From positions 85,829,888-85,893,887 of the forward strand of contig NC_084796.1 of assembly GCF_963169125.1 (NCBI RefSeq): a stretch of DNA of 64,000 nt. Direction: 5' to 3'. The notes beneath the pieces are model-generated. The model was not told the origin of the DNA, searched no databases, and saw nothing but the letters and a program-made list of their open reading frames with translations. This stretch comes from Humulus lupulus. Lineage: Eukaryota > Streptophyta > Magnoliopsida > Rosales > Cannabaceae. Shown here piece after piece: positions 1 to 11,428 of this stretch. The position numbers were made by a program, and so were the translations under genes. How positions within the stretch are numbered: position 1 is the stretch's first letter; each line of letters begins with the position of its first letter.

Positions 1-1203
1 AACAATTATCTACACTACATCTCGAGTAAGTATTTACTGGTTTTGTGTTTGTGTTGAGCTTAATTTGGGAGTTTAGATGCATGCTTAGGAACGAGCTTTT
101 TGTGGTACTTGAGGGGCAAATTTTACCTTTTATAGGTCTTTCTATGTACATTTTGGAGTTAGGAGTGGTCCTAATGGCCTATTTCCCTCCTTGGGTAACT
201 TTTGCCTTCCTGGACACTCGATCAAAATCTAGAAAAATCCCAACTTCCAGCAGTGTTCATAAGTTTCGATGGTGTTCTTCAGTGCTAATTTTTCAGCCCC
301 GAGGACATTCCAAGACCTAGAAATTCTTTCCTCTTCTCCCCAAGAAGTAGTCTTAGGGATTCTCATTTTGACCCATCTTTATTCGGGTCAAGGCGCTAAC
401 TACTTGGTATGTTGTTTCAGATGTCCGAGGAGCTCCATCAACTACACAAACAAGGGTTCTACACCTTTGATGTCAAGATCATACAAATGGCCCGAGAAGC
501 TGGGCAACACCTCGAGAAGGGAAAACAGGTGGCTGGTAGCAGTCAAGCCCTTGTAGTACGAGAGGACTCTGCCCCTGTGGTGACAAGACCCATTCGAGGT
601 GGCCTCTCGGAGGAAGAATCCAATGCAGGTCTGGTGCCGATTGATAACACCTACACCGCCACGGGGTTCGAGGTGGAGGCAATCTCCATCAAGCTCCGAC
701 ACCGAGGTGCCTTGGAGAAGATTCTCACCCACTACAAGGTAGACACTCATTAGATGTTAGTGTGCCTGTCTCAGGAGGACGAGAGGGCGCATGAGAGCAT
801 TCATGAGCTCGGGCTCTGGAGTGCCTCTCATCTCTAGGATGATGCAACCCTGCCATTGCACCAGTACTATGTTGACTTCCTCAAGTTCGTTGGCATAGCT
901 CACTTCCAACTGTCCCCGAATGGATATTGGGTGCTGGTAGGCTTTATGTTCTGTACAAGAGACAAAATTTTCCCACACCTTCCCCCGCTGAGATATCGTA
1001 TATCTACAACTTTCGGCAGTGCCTGAAGAAGGGGGTTCGGGATGGATACTACACCCTGATGAAGTAGACGATCCTAGGAAAAAGCTAAAAGGCTTCGAGC
1101 GGCAATGAGAACCACGCTCGAAACTACAAGGATCACTTCTTCTGGGCGAGTGGTTTCCCGATGAGGACCAAACTCATCCTACTCCTAGACTTCGCCAGAG
1201 TTG

Positions 1204-1287
1204 GTAAGCAATTTTTTCCTCACATAGTTTCATCTAATGGTGCCTCGCTCGTAATTGATCCTTAATCTTGAAAATGTCTATTTTCAG
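1204..1287 (+). other. Intron in the antisense gene of element A
   Basis: The donor is G|GTAAGC and the acceptor is TATTTTCAG|GT. The two flanking exons share a split glycine codon and the reading frame continues across (…RVG then PYRRTPFVDYF…). The 84-bp length is normal for a plant intron. This supports transcription of the antisense gene in an ancestor. Confidence 0.65.
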
Positions 1288-2706
1288 GTCCCTATCGTCG
1301 TACACCTTTTGTTGATTACTTCGACGAAAGATTTAGGGTGATGAACACTATCCACGATGAGGAGTTGGAGCTCACCTTCCTCGTCACTAATGCCCACCTG
1401 TGGTAGTATGGGCTACTGAGGAAGGGGCAGAGCATAAACCCGGTGGTCCTCACCAGATTTTGGGACTCGAAGCTATCATGGCATGAGGTGAGGCTCCACA
1501 AGGACTATGTGGAGGCCACACCTTCATGAAGAGCATGTGGAGAGCATCCTTGCCATCAAGAAAGTCACGGAGGCAAAGGAAAACGAAGAGCTCGAGGTGG
1601 AGCTCGAAGCGGGGATCAAATCGTCTTCCATACCTCGAGGTAAATAAAAATTGTCCTTCATTATGCTAAGCATGTATGGGGAAGGAACTAGTCTCGACCA
1701 TTCTTCATTTTCACCCTCACTTCTTGAGTGTGGGAAAATCTCGAGTTGGTCTGAGGAAGAATATCAAGACTATCAGGACCTCATAGACGTATTCCTCATA
1801 AATTCGAGGAGGAAGAGACACCCCCAAGGTCTCATGCCTTTCGACGAGGTGACGTCTATGCACGCCACTTGGTTTTGTCAGTATGAGACCAACCTTACGC
1901 AGGAGATGGGTTGGCTTATCCGTGAATTCACCCATTCCCTCCTTCACTTGAAGGAGCCTGATCGCGGTGGGGCTCCCAAGGATATTTGTACTTAGTCTCG
2001 TGCATTTTTTTGTTTTCACCGCTTTCCTTTCCTTCCAATGATTTAACCAGTTTGTTTCCTTTGTGCAAAAAGCATTGGCCTATCCGAATTGGTCAGGTCA
2101 AAGCGTCAGAGGGTTTCAGGACCTTCTCAGATAGATCTCCCGGTGGCATTAACCACGGTGCCCACACCCCCGGCTGCTGCAGCCCCAGCCCTGATGGCCC
2201 CTACAGTTGCTGCAGCTGCTCCACCTATCCTCACCCTGAGGATGGTGGCACCAGGTGAAGTCATTGACCTCGAGGATTCCTCCCCTCAAGATGGGGAATC
2301 CTCCGGGAAGGGTAAGGAAATCCCTTCTAAGGTGCTCAACTCCCCTCCAATCAAGGGAACTCAGTTGATGATCTTCCAGAAACACTATGACGAGGAAGAT
2401 TTTGAGAAGCACAAGCAGATCATTGAGTAGTACAACGCCCGTATTTATGAGGGCGATGAGGACTTCAAACTCCTTGCTGAGTTCTTGCGTGAGGGCTGGC
2501 CGAAGGATCCTGTTGCTCCTCCTTGCCATGAGGAGTTGGAGCCTTTCCTCGTGGGGAGAGTAGGAAGTAGGGTTGTTCCGCTTGCCGCTAAGCTTCTCCA
2601 AGGGTTAGTGGGGTCCCTGTGCAAGTTTCCTTTTCGCAGCCTCACTCATTATGGCAGCGAAAATGAGGTTTCTCTGGTAGCCACCAGACGCCATTTCTCT
2701 GTGAGA

Positions 2707-2783
2707 GTAAGTCTTCTAATGTTTATCTCAATTCATTGTCTATTTCTCCATCATTTTTTTGATTTGATATTCTGATTTGGCAG
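2707..2783 (+). other. Second intron in the antisense gene of element A
   Basis: The donor is AGA|GTAAGT and the acceptor is TTTGGCAG|ACT, enclosing 77 bp of T-rich sequence. Joining the exons keeps one frame (…HFSVR then TAALSQRLRD…). The splice signals remain recognisable although the surrounding ORF is decayed. Confidence 0.65.
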
Positions 2784-3450
2784 ACTGCGGCCCTCAGCCA
2801 ACGACTCAGAGACATCATGCTAATGCGGTCCTTTGTGCTGAAGGCGGCTCGGGAGGAGCTGGCCAGGCTTAGTAGGAGCTGGCCAGGCTCAGGAAGAGCT
2901 GGCATAGTTCCAGGATACCGCGGTTCCTTTGGAGGAGCACTCATGACTCCAGAAGCAAGTGGAGGACACGATGGCTCGTGTCCGCGAAGTGGACGGTCTA
3001 TTGGCCACTGAGTGGTCAAGGCTATCCACTTTGGAGGACACTTCCTCTAAGTTGTTAAAGGATGACGCATGTCACACTCGGGTTGTGGAGGAGGAGTTGA
3101 CTAAAGCTTGCGAAGAGCTCCGGTTGGGCCAAGCAGAGTCTTTGGCCCGCCCGAGGAGCTGAAGAAAACCAAGGAGGACATTGCACGGGCCACCACTCAT
3201 GCTAAGGGTATCGCCAAAGAGGCCGATGACCTCTGTCGCCGAGTAGAAGAACTGGAGAAAGACCTCAATGCAATAGCTGACGATACCCTCTTTGTCGTGT
3301 GGTAGAGCAACAGAGATATGGATCTCTCATTCATGAAGGATCCCCACATGAGGACAATGGTCAAGGTGAGCCTTGAGGCGGAGGAGGCCAGGGCAGCCAA
3401 GGAGAGGGAACTTTGGCGCCGAATCGCATTCCCGAAGTCAAAGCTGTGAT

Positions 3451-5440
3451 CGAACTGGTGGATGAGGTTCCCCTAGGTCAAGGCCCTAGTAATTTTTTCA
3501 TGTATTACATTTTAGCTAAGTAGACCTGCGTGCCACAGTTTATTGGGGTATAAACAATCAACGCTCGAGCCCCCGAGCACTGTTGTAACTATTTTTCCAT
3601 TAAACATATGCAAATTGCACTACTTTATTGCCATTATCACACTATTATTATTGAATTGACATTTAATAAATAGGCAACATGGACTTTGTTAATTCAATCC
3701 ATTGTACTCTTGAGAGTCCCAAGTCTCCGAATCAGGTCTTGTGCTCGAGTCTCGAAGACTTGAGTTTTTATCGACTTCTCTTAGTACTTAGGCAATTTTT
3801 AGGCATTTAGTGTTGCTCTATAGGCTCACGGTCCTCGAGAGTAACTTTAACGTGCTATCAAGTGAAACTAGCGTGGCCTTGCGTCCTTGAGTTCCAACGG
3901 CTCAGGACATGGCCATCCTGCAGTACATGGAGCTTGAGGATCTTCCCGTTAGTGTCTAGACGCTTATGCATTTAATGTTTCTTCTTACGCTCGTAGTCTT
4001 AAGAGTAACTTTTATACGGGGTGAAGTGAGGGCACTTGACTATCCTACGCCTTCTAGTTTATATGACTCGGGGTGTGAGGAGGTCTGCACTGTAGGGTTT
4101 CGCCTTAGTGTTAGAGATTTAGTGTTGTCTTCCAGGCTCGATGTCCTTGAAAGTAAATTTAATGCCTGCTAATGTTCCTGAGTCCTAATGACTCGAGACT
4201 TTAGGGGTTCATTCGCACTAAGCTACCTGCCCCCTGGGAACATGGCCACCGGTGGGGCAGCTCGGGAATCTTGGTATACCCCCCGAGTATACAACTCGAG
4301 ACCTAATCATGTAGAAGTCGTGAACTCATTTTTCCAGGCCCAGAAGGTTGAGTTCCCCGCCCTTTGACTAGGTATTTCGTGACACTTGAGTTTTAGTATT
4401 CGAGGTCTGTCTCCGAGTTCCAATGACTTGGGCCTCCGTTCGCATCTCGAGATCATAGGACTTGAATCACTGCTCCTCAGGCACGGTGCCATCGGGAGGT
4501 AACATCTGTCCACACTCACGGTACTTGGGCTTTATTTACTCTTAGGGTCAATATCCCGCTACTTAGGAAACTTAGGCTCGTGCCCAAGTACCAATGACTT
4601 GGGCTTCCATTCACATCTCGAGGATTGGAGTTTATTTATTACTCCCCAGGCGCAAGCTGTCCTCGGGAGAATACGCCAAATCCAATCTTGTGCTACTTGG
4701 ATATTTTTAGCCCCATCTTTTATCAGGCCACTTAGCTATGGGTTCTCATGACACTAGAGGCGCTTCAATCATTGACTAGCCAAGCTCCCCATGTCATGGA
4801 CATCCCGATGCTACTTTTTCCCAAGGCATATGGAGGATTTGGTCAGAGCTCCTTAGGCGCAATGTCCACGGGAGGTGTCCCTATTCTATGCCCTGGGACC
4901 AAGTACAGAGTACTCGGTGTTCCGTACATATCTCGAGATAAATGGACATGATCAGAGCTCCTCGGGCGCAATGTCCACAGGAGGTGACACATGTCCGTTC
5001 TTGGGCTTGGAACAAGCTTAGTTTCTTAGGTCATGAACTTAAGACTAGTTTCCTACATTTTTCTATTCTCGAGGTAGTGACACTAGGCTTCGCTTTTGGA
5101 AAGCTTAATTTCCTAGGTCGTTCCCCGCGAGGCATGATGCTATGTGAGGCTGCCTTATCTCCATGCCCCCCATGTGATGAGAGACTAGTCTGTGTTCACT
5201 TGTCCAGGCCAGCGAGCGGGTGCTCTATGCATAGTATATACATAACAAAGGACATTAAAAAATATAAGCAGAAACATAAACAAATTTCTTCTTTACCGTG
5301 TTTTATCTGCATGATTTCCATTAAATGTGCCTAGAAGCTACAAGGGAGAATACAAAATTTAATAAGGTATACTGCTCATATCACTGGTAATACCGATGAA
5401 GATGCTCACCATTCTAGGCATAGGGTATCAATTCCCCATT
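3451..5440. repeat. Spacer between pol and the antisense gene, with diverged tandem repeats
   Basis: No coding capacity is seen. At least five diverged copies of a motif of the form CTCCTcaGGCGCAatGTCCaCGGGAGG recur near 4220, 4475, 4645, 4848 and 4955. They are separated by about 110 to 255 bp and interspersed with CTCGAG words and 'cttgggctt' segments. Elements of the Tat/Retand/Ogre type often carry repeats in this 3' region. Confidence 0.55.
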
Positions 5441-6561
5441 CAGTCGGGCTAACTTGTATGTCCCTGGACATACAACGCTCCCAACCTGGTATGGGCCCTC
5501 CCAGTTAGGTCCCAGCACTCCCGCTCCGGGGTCTCGGGTGGCTAAGAAGACTCTTCGCAACATCAGATCTCTGACCCTAACTTTCTATCATTCACTTTAT
5601 AGTTGAAATACCCAACCACTTTCTAGTAGGACGCTACTCGAAGTTGAGAAGCATGACGGAGCTCCTCCACGAGGTCTAGGGACTCTCGGGGTAAGGTGTG
5701 GTTTGTGGTTGGGTCATATATGTCTCGTTAGTGCGTGGAGCATGGCCTCATACCCATAGGCCATTGAGAATGGCGAGTGGCCGGTGGAGGTCTTGGTAGT
5801 GGTGCGATAGCTCCACAATGCCCTAGGCAGCTCCTCGGGCCAAGCGTCTTTCACCTGCTCAAGCCTTTTCTTCAAGGTGGCTTTGAGCATCTTGTTGACT
5901 ACTTCCACCAGCCCATTTTCTTGCGAGTGGATGATAGAGGAAAAGCTTTCCATAACCCCATGTCCCTGACAGAATTCTATGACCACCTCGCTATTGAACT
6001 ACAGACCATTGTCAGAGACTATCTTCCTAGAGAGCCCGTAGTGGCAAACAATGTTCTTGATGACGAAATCTAGAGCCTTCTTGGATGTGATAGTAGCGAG
6101 TGGCTCAACCTTGACCCACTTCGTGAAGTATTCAACCGCCACTATCGCATACTTCACTCCTCCTTTTCCCGTGGACAGTGACCCAATAAGGTCAATGCCC
6201 CAGACCGCAAAGGGCCAAGGACTCGTCATCTGAGTGAGCTTGTTTGGAGGAGCTCGAGGTATGTTGGAAAAATGATGGCAGTTGTCACACTTCTTGAAAT
6301 ATTCCATCACATCTCAATTCATGGTGGGCTAGAAGTATCCTTGTCTCAAGATTTTCTTAGCGAGGTGTGGTCCCCGCAAAAATCCTCATGCACTTCTCGG
6401 AGTGCCATACTGGCTTCTTGCTCGGACACGCACCGCAACAGAGGCAATGAATATGCCCTCCTGTAAAACTTGATGCCAATGAAAATATACCAAGGGGCCT
6501 GGTAAAGTAGCTTCCAAGCTATGGGCTCCCCTGAGGTGAGATATTTCACTATGGGCTCCAT
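5440..6561 (-). pseudogene. Integrase region of element A pol
   Basis: Broken integrase. The N-terminal zinc-binding part appears as CDNCHHFSNIPR near 6270. The core follows as PWPFAVWGIDLIGSL (first catalytic Asp) and IVSDNGL (second Asp region) near 6000-6230. The C-terminal part with SQENGLVEVVNKML (Glu region) and ALWSYRTTTKTSTGHSPF lies at 5714-5986. Internal stops and frame changes split these blocks. The enzyme would insert the cDNA into the host genome, but this copy cannot be functional. Confidence 0.8.
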
Positions 6562-7400
6562 CCAATTGTCCTAGGGTTGGATTGCGTCCACCTCATCGGG
6601 AGCTAAGATGCTTGAGGAAGATAAGTGGTCGATGGGGACTACATTGATTAGTTCAGCATCCTTGGTGGTTGCAAGCTTTGCCAGGGCATCAACGCTCGAG
6701 TTCTGTTCTTGGGGCACTTGCCGAATCGTGAAATTTTTTGAAGCCATGTAGCATTTCTTGGGTCTTTGCTAAGTAAGCGGCCATCTTCGTTCCCTGGACC
6801 TGGTACTCTCTGAGTACCTCATTTACTACTAGATGTGAGTCGCTAAAAATCGCAAGGCCCTCGGCCTTGAGCTCGAGCACAACTCGAAGCCCAAAAATAA
6901 GTGCCTCGTACTCGGCATCTTAGAGCGTTGTGGACCCTGTGTCCTTCGGGGGATACCAAAATGAGGCCCATCCCAGCACAATTTTCATTCGAAGATCCAT
7001 CTACATACAACTTCCATGTGGGCCCATCCATCGAGGTACTCCCAGGTGCCTTATGTTCTCCCGTGCTCTCGGCGATGAAATTTTCCAGTGCATGTCCCTT
7101 TATGGCATTCCTCGGGAGACAAGTGATATCAAACTGACTAAGTTCGACCACCCACTTCAAGAGTCTCCCAGACAACTCCGGCTTTCGGAGGACTTGCCGT
7201 AAGGAATGGTTTGTGAGGATCTTCATGGGATGCGCCTGGAAATAGGGCCTTAGCTTCCGAGAAGCTACCATCAGGAAAAAGGTCAGAATCTCCATGAGCA
7301 GGTATCTAGACTCAGCTCCGAGGAGCCTTTTGCTCACATAGTATACGAGGTGTCAGACACAGCCCTCCTCGCAAACTAAGGTGACACTGATGGCATTCTT
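6562..7400 (-). pseudogene. RNase H regions of element A pol
   Basis: Residues matching the RT connection and first RNase H (HPMKILTNHSLRQVL, then GRLLKWVVELSQFDI) are followed by a second, archaeal-like RNase H starting WKLYVDGSSNENCAGMGLIL. The continuation with SDSHLVVNEVLREYQVQG lies at 6689-6880. The second RNase H is a hallmark of the Tat lineage. Frameshifts near 6860 and further stops inactivate it. Confidence 0.75.
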
Positions 7401-8340
7401 AGAGACAACCATGTAGAGTAAGAGGGGTTCTCTGTCCATGGGCTTTGATAGGATAGGAGGATTTTCCATATGAGCCTTCAACTGCTAGAATGCTTGCTCA
7501 CATTCCTCCATCCATTCAAACCTCTGCCCTCCACAGAGGATGAGGAAGAATGGGATACACTTGTCGGTCTCCTTCGAACGAAGCGACTCAGGGTCGTGAT
7601 CCTCCCAGTGAGGCCCTGGACATCCTTATGCCTTCAGAAAGATGGGATGTCGATCAAGGCTTTAATCTTTTCGGGATTGGCCTCTATTCCTCGAGCACTA
7701 ACAATGAAGCCTAGGAATTTTGAAAAGGCAACATCAAAAGTGCACTATTGGGGATTCAACTTCATTCCAAACCTACAAAGCACCGAGAATACCTCTGCGA
7801 AGTCCCTCACATGGTCGGGGGTCATTTCAGACTTTACCAATATGTCGTCTACATATACCTCCATATTCCGTCCCAACTGTTCTTTGAACATTCGGTCCAC
7901 AAGCCTTTGGTAGGTGCCCCCAACATTCTTCAGTTTGAAGGGCATCGCCTTATAACAGTAAACTCTTTTATCTGTTTTGAAGCTGGTGTGCTCTTGATCG
8001 GAGACATGCATGGAAATCTGGTTAGACCCCGCGTACGCATCCATAAAGGACTAGAGCTCGTACCTAGAGGTGGCATCGACCATCTGATCGATCTTCGAAA
8101 GTGGGAAATAGTCCTTAGGGTAGGCCTTATTAAGGTCAGAAAGGTCTATGAAGGTCCTCCAGGTGTCGTTCGATTTGGGCACAAGGATCGAATTGGATAC
8201 CCACTAGGGATACTAGGCGTTCCGGATGAATCCATTCGCCAGTAGCTTGTCCACCTTCGCCTTTAAAGCCTTTGTTGTATTGTGGTCAAACGTCCTTTGC
8301 TTCTACTGAACCGAAGAGACGTTGGGATCGACATTCAAGG
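7400..8340 (-). pseudogene. Reverse transcriptase region of element A pol
   Basis: The polymerase signature YVDDILVKS lies within an ORF at 7745-8044, preceded by MDAYAGSNQISMHV and a QRLVDRMF helix. Upstream on the minus strand (8100-8330) the fingers region with a DLNKA-like stretch is recognisable despite stops. The sequence is closely parallel to the intact pol at 63100-63700, so both elements belong to the same broad lineage. Confidence 0.85.
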
Positions 8341-8669
8341 GATGGAAGATGATATTCGGGTCAATGCCGGTCATGTCAAAGTGAGACTAGGCAAAGACAT
8401 CCTGATTCTCCCAGAGAAAAGACAAGAGTGAGTCTCAGACCTTCGCCTCTAGATTTCCCAATCACAGTCCTTTTATTGGGGATGGCACCATGAAGGGCTA
8501 CCTCATCGACTTCCTCCATCGACTTGACCGCCCTCTCTTCTTGAACCCACGGGTCTAACTCATTGGCCTCCTCAACTAGCATCGCCTGCCCTTCCACGTT
8601 TTCAGGAAGAGATTGCATGCGGACCATCACCTTAACTACCATTACTGGTTGCCTAAGGGACACGTTGTA

Positions 8670-9160
8670 GCACTATCTCACCTCCTTTTCGTCTCCTCGG
8701 ACTGCACCAATTCCCGACTCCATGGGAAACTTCATGCATAGATGTCGAATTGAGGTGACGGCGCCAAAATCTACCAAGGTTGGATGCCCAAAAATGGCAT
8801 TATATGTGGAGGCGCAATCAACCACCACAAAAGTGCAATACTTGAAGGTCTGGTGAGGATCCTCCCCCAGTGTTATGGGCAGCTTGATTTGGCCCATTGG
8901 TATGAGACCTTCCCTCGAAAACCCATATAAATTCAAGGTGCACGGGGATAAGTCGCTCGTGGCCAGCCCGATCTTCTCAAATGCCAACTTGAATAGGAGA
9001 TTCACTTAACTTTTGTTGTCTACCAATATCCAAGTCACCATCTTATTGGATACCTAGCTCTTGATTACTAAAGGATCGTGGTGCGAAAAGTGAACTCTCT
9101 GAGCATCATCCTTAGAGAATATGATGACTTAGCCCTTCATCCAAGGCATCTGGGCTGGCA
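8670..9160 (-). pseudogene. Protease region of element A pol
   Basis: This is the retropepsin-like region: VNLLFKLAFEKIGL, then LYGFSREGLIPMGQIKLPITLG and AIFGHPTLVDFGA. It matches element C at 62400-62690 block by block. The catalytic motif, which reads VDDGSS in element C, has become LVDNKS followed by a stop near 9010, so the active site is lost. Confidence 0.75.
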
Positions 9161-11360
9161 ATTAATCCAATGCCAACACCTTGTCATTGTGGTTTAAGGC
9201 CTGCACGTACCTATTCTGCGAGCCTCTAGAGGTGCCCCCCAAGTGAGGTCCTCCCGAGATAGTCCTTACTCGGTCGTTTATCAGAGGAGGCCTATTTTCC
9301 ACCTGCTGCGACGGAGCTATGGGGGTCGGGCTTGGAGATTGGGAAACATGGGTTGTGCTACTATTCCCACGGTTGGGGTCAAAACTTGGCGCACCCCATT
9401 TCAAGCATATTGGTGGAGGTGTCCTAGTTTGATGAATTCTTCAATCTCATCTTTGAGCTGCCGGCATTCATTGTTGTGATGCCCCACTTCGTTATGAAAA
9501 TGAAAAAACTTGTTGGGATCTCGCCTCTCTCTGTCCCTCTGGATGGGTTGCGACTTTCGATAATGGACATGCTGCTCCATGGCCACAAAGAAATTCTCTC
9601 GAGAGTCCACTAAGTCGATGTACTCGGAGTACTGGGAGACATACTTCTCGCCAGGGACATTTCCCTGTTCAGCCCGCGCTGTCCCATTTCTTTTGGGCTT
9701 CTTGCCCTTACCCTTACCCTAGCGTCTACTTCTGTTGGGGGTCCAAGTGGGTGTGGTGGACTGGGATGGAGCAACAACTCTAGCACTGTATGCAGGCTAA
9801 TAAGCACTGTATCGTCAACCCTCTTCATCCTCGTGGCTTCCTCCTTGAAGTGTTTGATGTACGCTTTGAGAGTCTCTAAGGGTCCCTGCTTTATGTTGGC
9901 TAGAGCATTGACCTCAAAGCTCACCTTCCGAAGTGCTATGAACTGTCTTTAGAAAAAAGACGATAGTTGGTGCCATGAGTGAATGGATCCCGGCTTGTGT
10001 TTCTTGAACCATTCATCTGCTAGCCCAGTCAGAGTTATCAGGAACACATGACACTTGGCGTCTTCAGAGACGTGATGCACCGACATCAACCTATTGAACT
10101 TTGAGAGGTGGTTTGTGGGATCTATTCTTCCATCATAAGATGTGATGGCAGACATCTTGAAGCCCTACAATAAAGGGGCTGCCACTATGTGAGGAGTGCA
10201 TGGCTCCCCATCTTCCTCATTTGAGTCAGAGTCATGGCCCTATCATTGGGCCATTCTAAGCATGATCCTCTTCAAGCTCTCTAACTCCGCTCGGAGTGGG
10301 TCGCAATCTTGGTTGGCACTTTGTGCAGGGTTATCTCTCCTCTGGATGTTGAGATTGTCCCTGAGGTTCGATGGACCTTTCTTAGTGGGTTCTTGCCTGT
10401 GGGTCTTATTGCACCGATGAGCATTAAGGTCATCCCGTAGGTCAGCCTGACCTCGAAACTCACCACTATCCTAAGGTTAGCCCACCTCCCGTTCCTTATC
10501 AGATTCAACATTCTCATTGTTAACCGAGATGTTGAGGTCGTGCTCTCGGCCAACAGAGAAGTTTCACTTGCTGGCCCCTTGGCCACTGTTCCTGTGGTGA
10601 TGGTGAGGTGCCGGGGGGACACCACCTCTGAGCCTCGCCCAATCCGTATTTGCGTGCCTAGGCGGAATGCCCCGTGCTCCACGGGTGCTGATGACTTGGC
10701 AGTGTACTCGGGCTCCCAGGCCTTCACCCACGCTCGCTGTCCTAAGGACCTGATTGTCTTTGGGGTTCTGATGAGCCTTCTTTGGTTTGGGAGCAGGGCT
10801 ATCGTCAACCTTACCTTTTCCACGGTCATGTGGCACAGATGGGGTTCCATCTCCAGCTGAGTGCATGGGAGGCACACCAGCTAGTAGATCTTGCGCCAAC
10901 TGAAATGGGTGCTCGGGAGGCACACCGGTTTGATTGACAGGTGGCATTCCAGTTGGGTCCCCAGATGGCACACCAGCTGGCTGCCTAGATGGTACTTCGC
11001 CATGGGGGCCTACTAGCAGCCCTTGGGCCGCCAGAGTAGCTCTGATGGAGTTAACCATCTCCTGTAGGGCAGCAATGTTACACTCTTGGCTATCGATCTT
11101 CTCCTATTGCGTGGCCACCTAGTTGCGGAGCGCCACCACTTCTGGCATCTCCTCCACATCCATGGGATGAGGATATTCCTTCTCATAGTACTCATCATCG
11201 CCTCCGTCGTCCATGTCATCGTATTCAGCATTTTCGTCATAGTCTTCCATCGTGATAGGGTGGTCTTGTGTTGGCACGTGGCTGGTTTCTCCTCCCTCAG
11301 CTGCAGTGTGAGGTTCGGTATCGTCTGGTGCATTCCTTCAAGTGGTAACCATGACTGTTC
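9160..11360 (-). pseudogene. Gag region of element A
   Basis: The structural protein gene is read in pieces. A long charged N-terminal region lies at 10280-11333. The capsid-like Retrotrans_gag core follows at 9610-10155 (TSYDGRIDPTNHLSKFNRLM, then ADEWFKKHKPGSIHSW and NALANIKQGPLETLKAYI). The nucleocapsid part at 9401-9610 has FHFHNEVGHHNNEC where CxxH/C-type zinc-binding residues are expected, so one cysteine is lost. Multiple frameshifts are present. Confidence 0.8.
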
Positions 11361-11376
11361 TTCAAACTTCCTTCAA

Positions 11377-11398
11377 GCTCTCAACGAAAGCACCAAAA
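11377..11398 (-). other. Primer binding site of element A
   Basis: On the minus strand the bases after the LTR read TTTTGGTGCTTTCGTTGAGAG. The same motif, TTTGGTGCATTCATTGAGAG, sits directly after the LTR of element C at 59731. Its place between LTR end and gag fixes the element boundary. I have not assigned the tRNA. Confidence 0.6.
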
Positions 11399-11428
11399 TG
11401 TTGACTGCCTTTTTCGCTATCAACTTAA
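11399..11428 (-). repeat. 3'-most stub of the 5' LTR of element A
   Basis: Thirty bases remain between the primer binding site and the start of copia A. Read on the minus strand, the stub ends in the LTR terminus GCAGTCAACA. The rest of this LTR continues at 27857, on the far side of copia A. Confidence 0.65.

Larger units (their letters stand above)
421..3450 (+). pseudogene. Antisense extra gene of element A (Transposase_28 / 'putative gypsy type transposon' family)
   Basis: This gene lies opposite to the gag-pol of its own element, between integrase and the missing 3' LTR. The ATG at 421 directly follows a splice-acceptor-like ttgtttcag. The first exon carries the family core near 850-950: LPLHQYY, then a FLKFVGIAHFQLSPNGY segment, then WVLVGFMF. 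That pattern is typical of the plant 'putative gypsy type transposon' domain. A P/A-rich stretch follows (about 2150-2260), then an acidic linker, then charged coiled-coil-like sequence (2950-3440). Two well-formed introns (1204-1287 and 2707-2783) join the frame cleanly. In-frame stops (751 and 835, among others) and shifts make it a pseudogene. Antisense ORFs of this kind are known in Tat/Retand elements such as Grande, RIRE2 and Retand. Their function is unknown to me. Confidence 0.75.
1..11428 (-). mobile_element. Tat/Retand-type Ty3/gypsy retrotransposon A (body)
   Basis: This is a degenerate LTR retrotransposon read on the minus strand. From right to left it has an LTR stub, a primer binding site, gag, protease, reverse transcriptase, RNase H, integrase, a repeat-rich spacer and an oppositely oriented extra gene. 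Its 3' LTR must lie left of base 1. The order PR-RT-RH-INT identifies Ty3/gypsy. The Tat-type gag, the archaeal-like second RNase H (WKLYVDGSS motif) and the antisense extra gene point to the Tat/Retand group. Every reading frame is broken by stops and shifts, so the element is dead. Its 5' LTR was interrupted by copia A at 11429 and resumes at 27857. Confidence 0.85.

Noticed and set aside
45..556. Two overlapping plus-strand ORFs of about 90 codons
   Set aside because: No domain or sensible composition; they lie in the upstream part of the antisense gene region and overlap in different frames.
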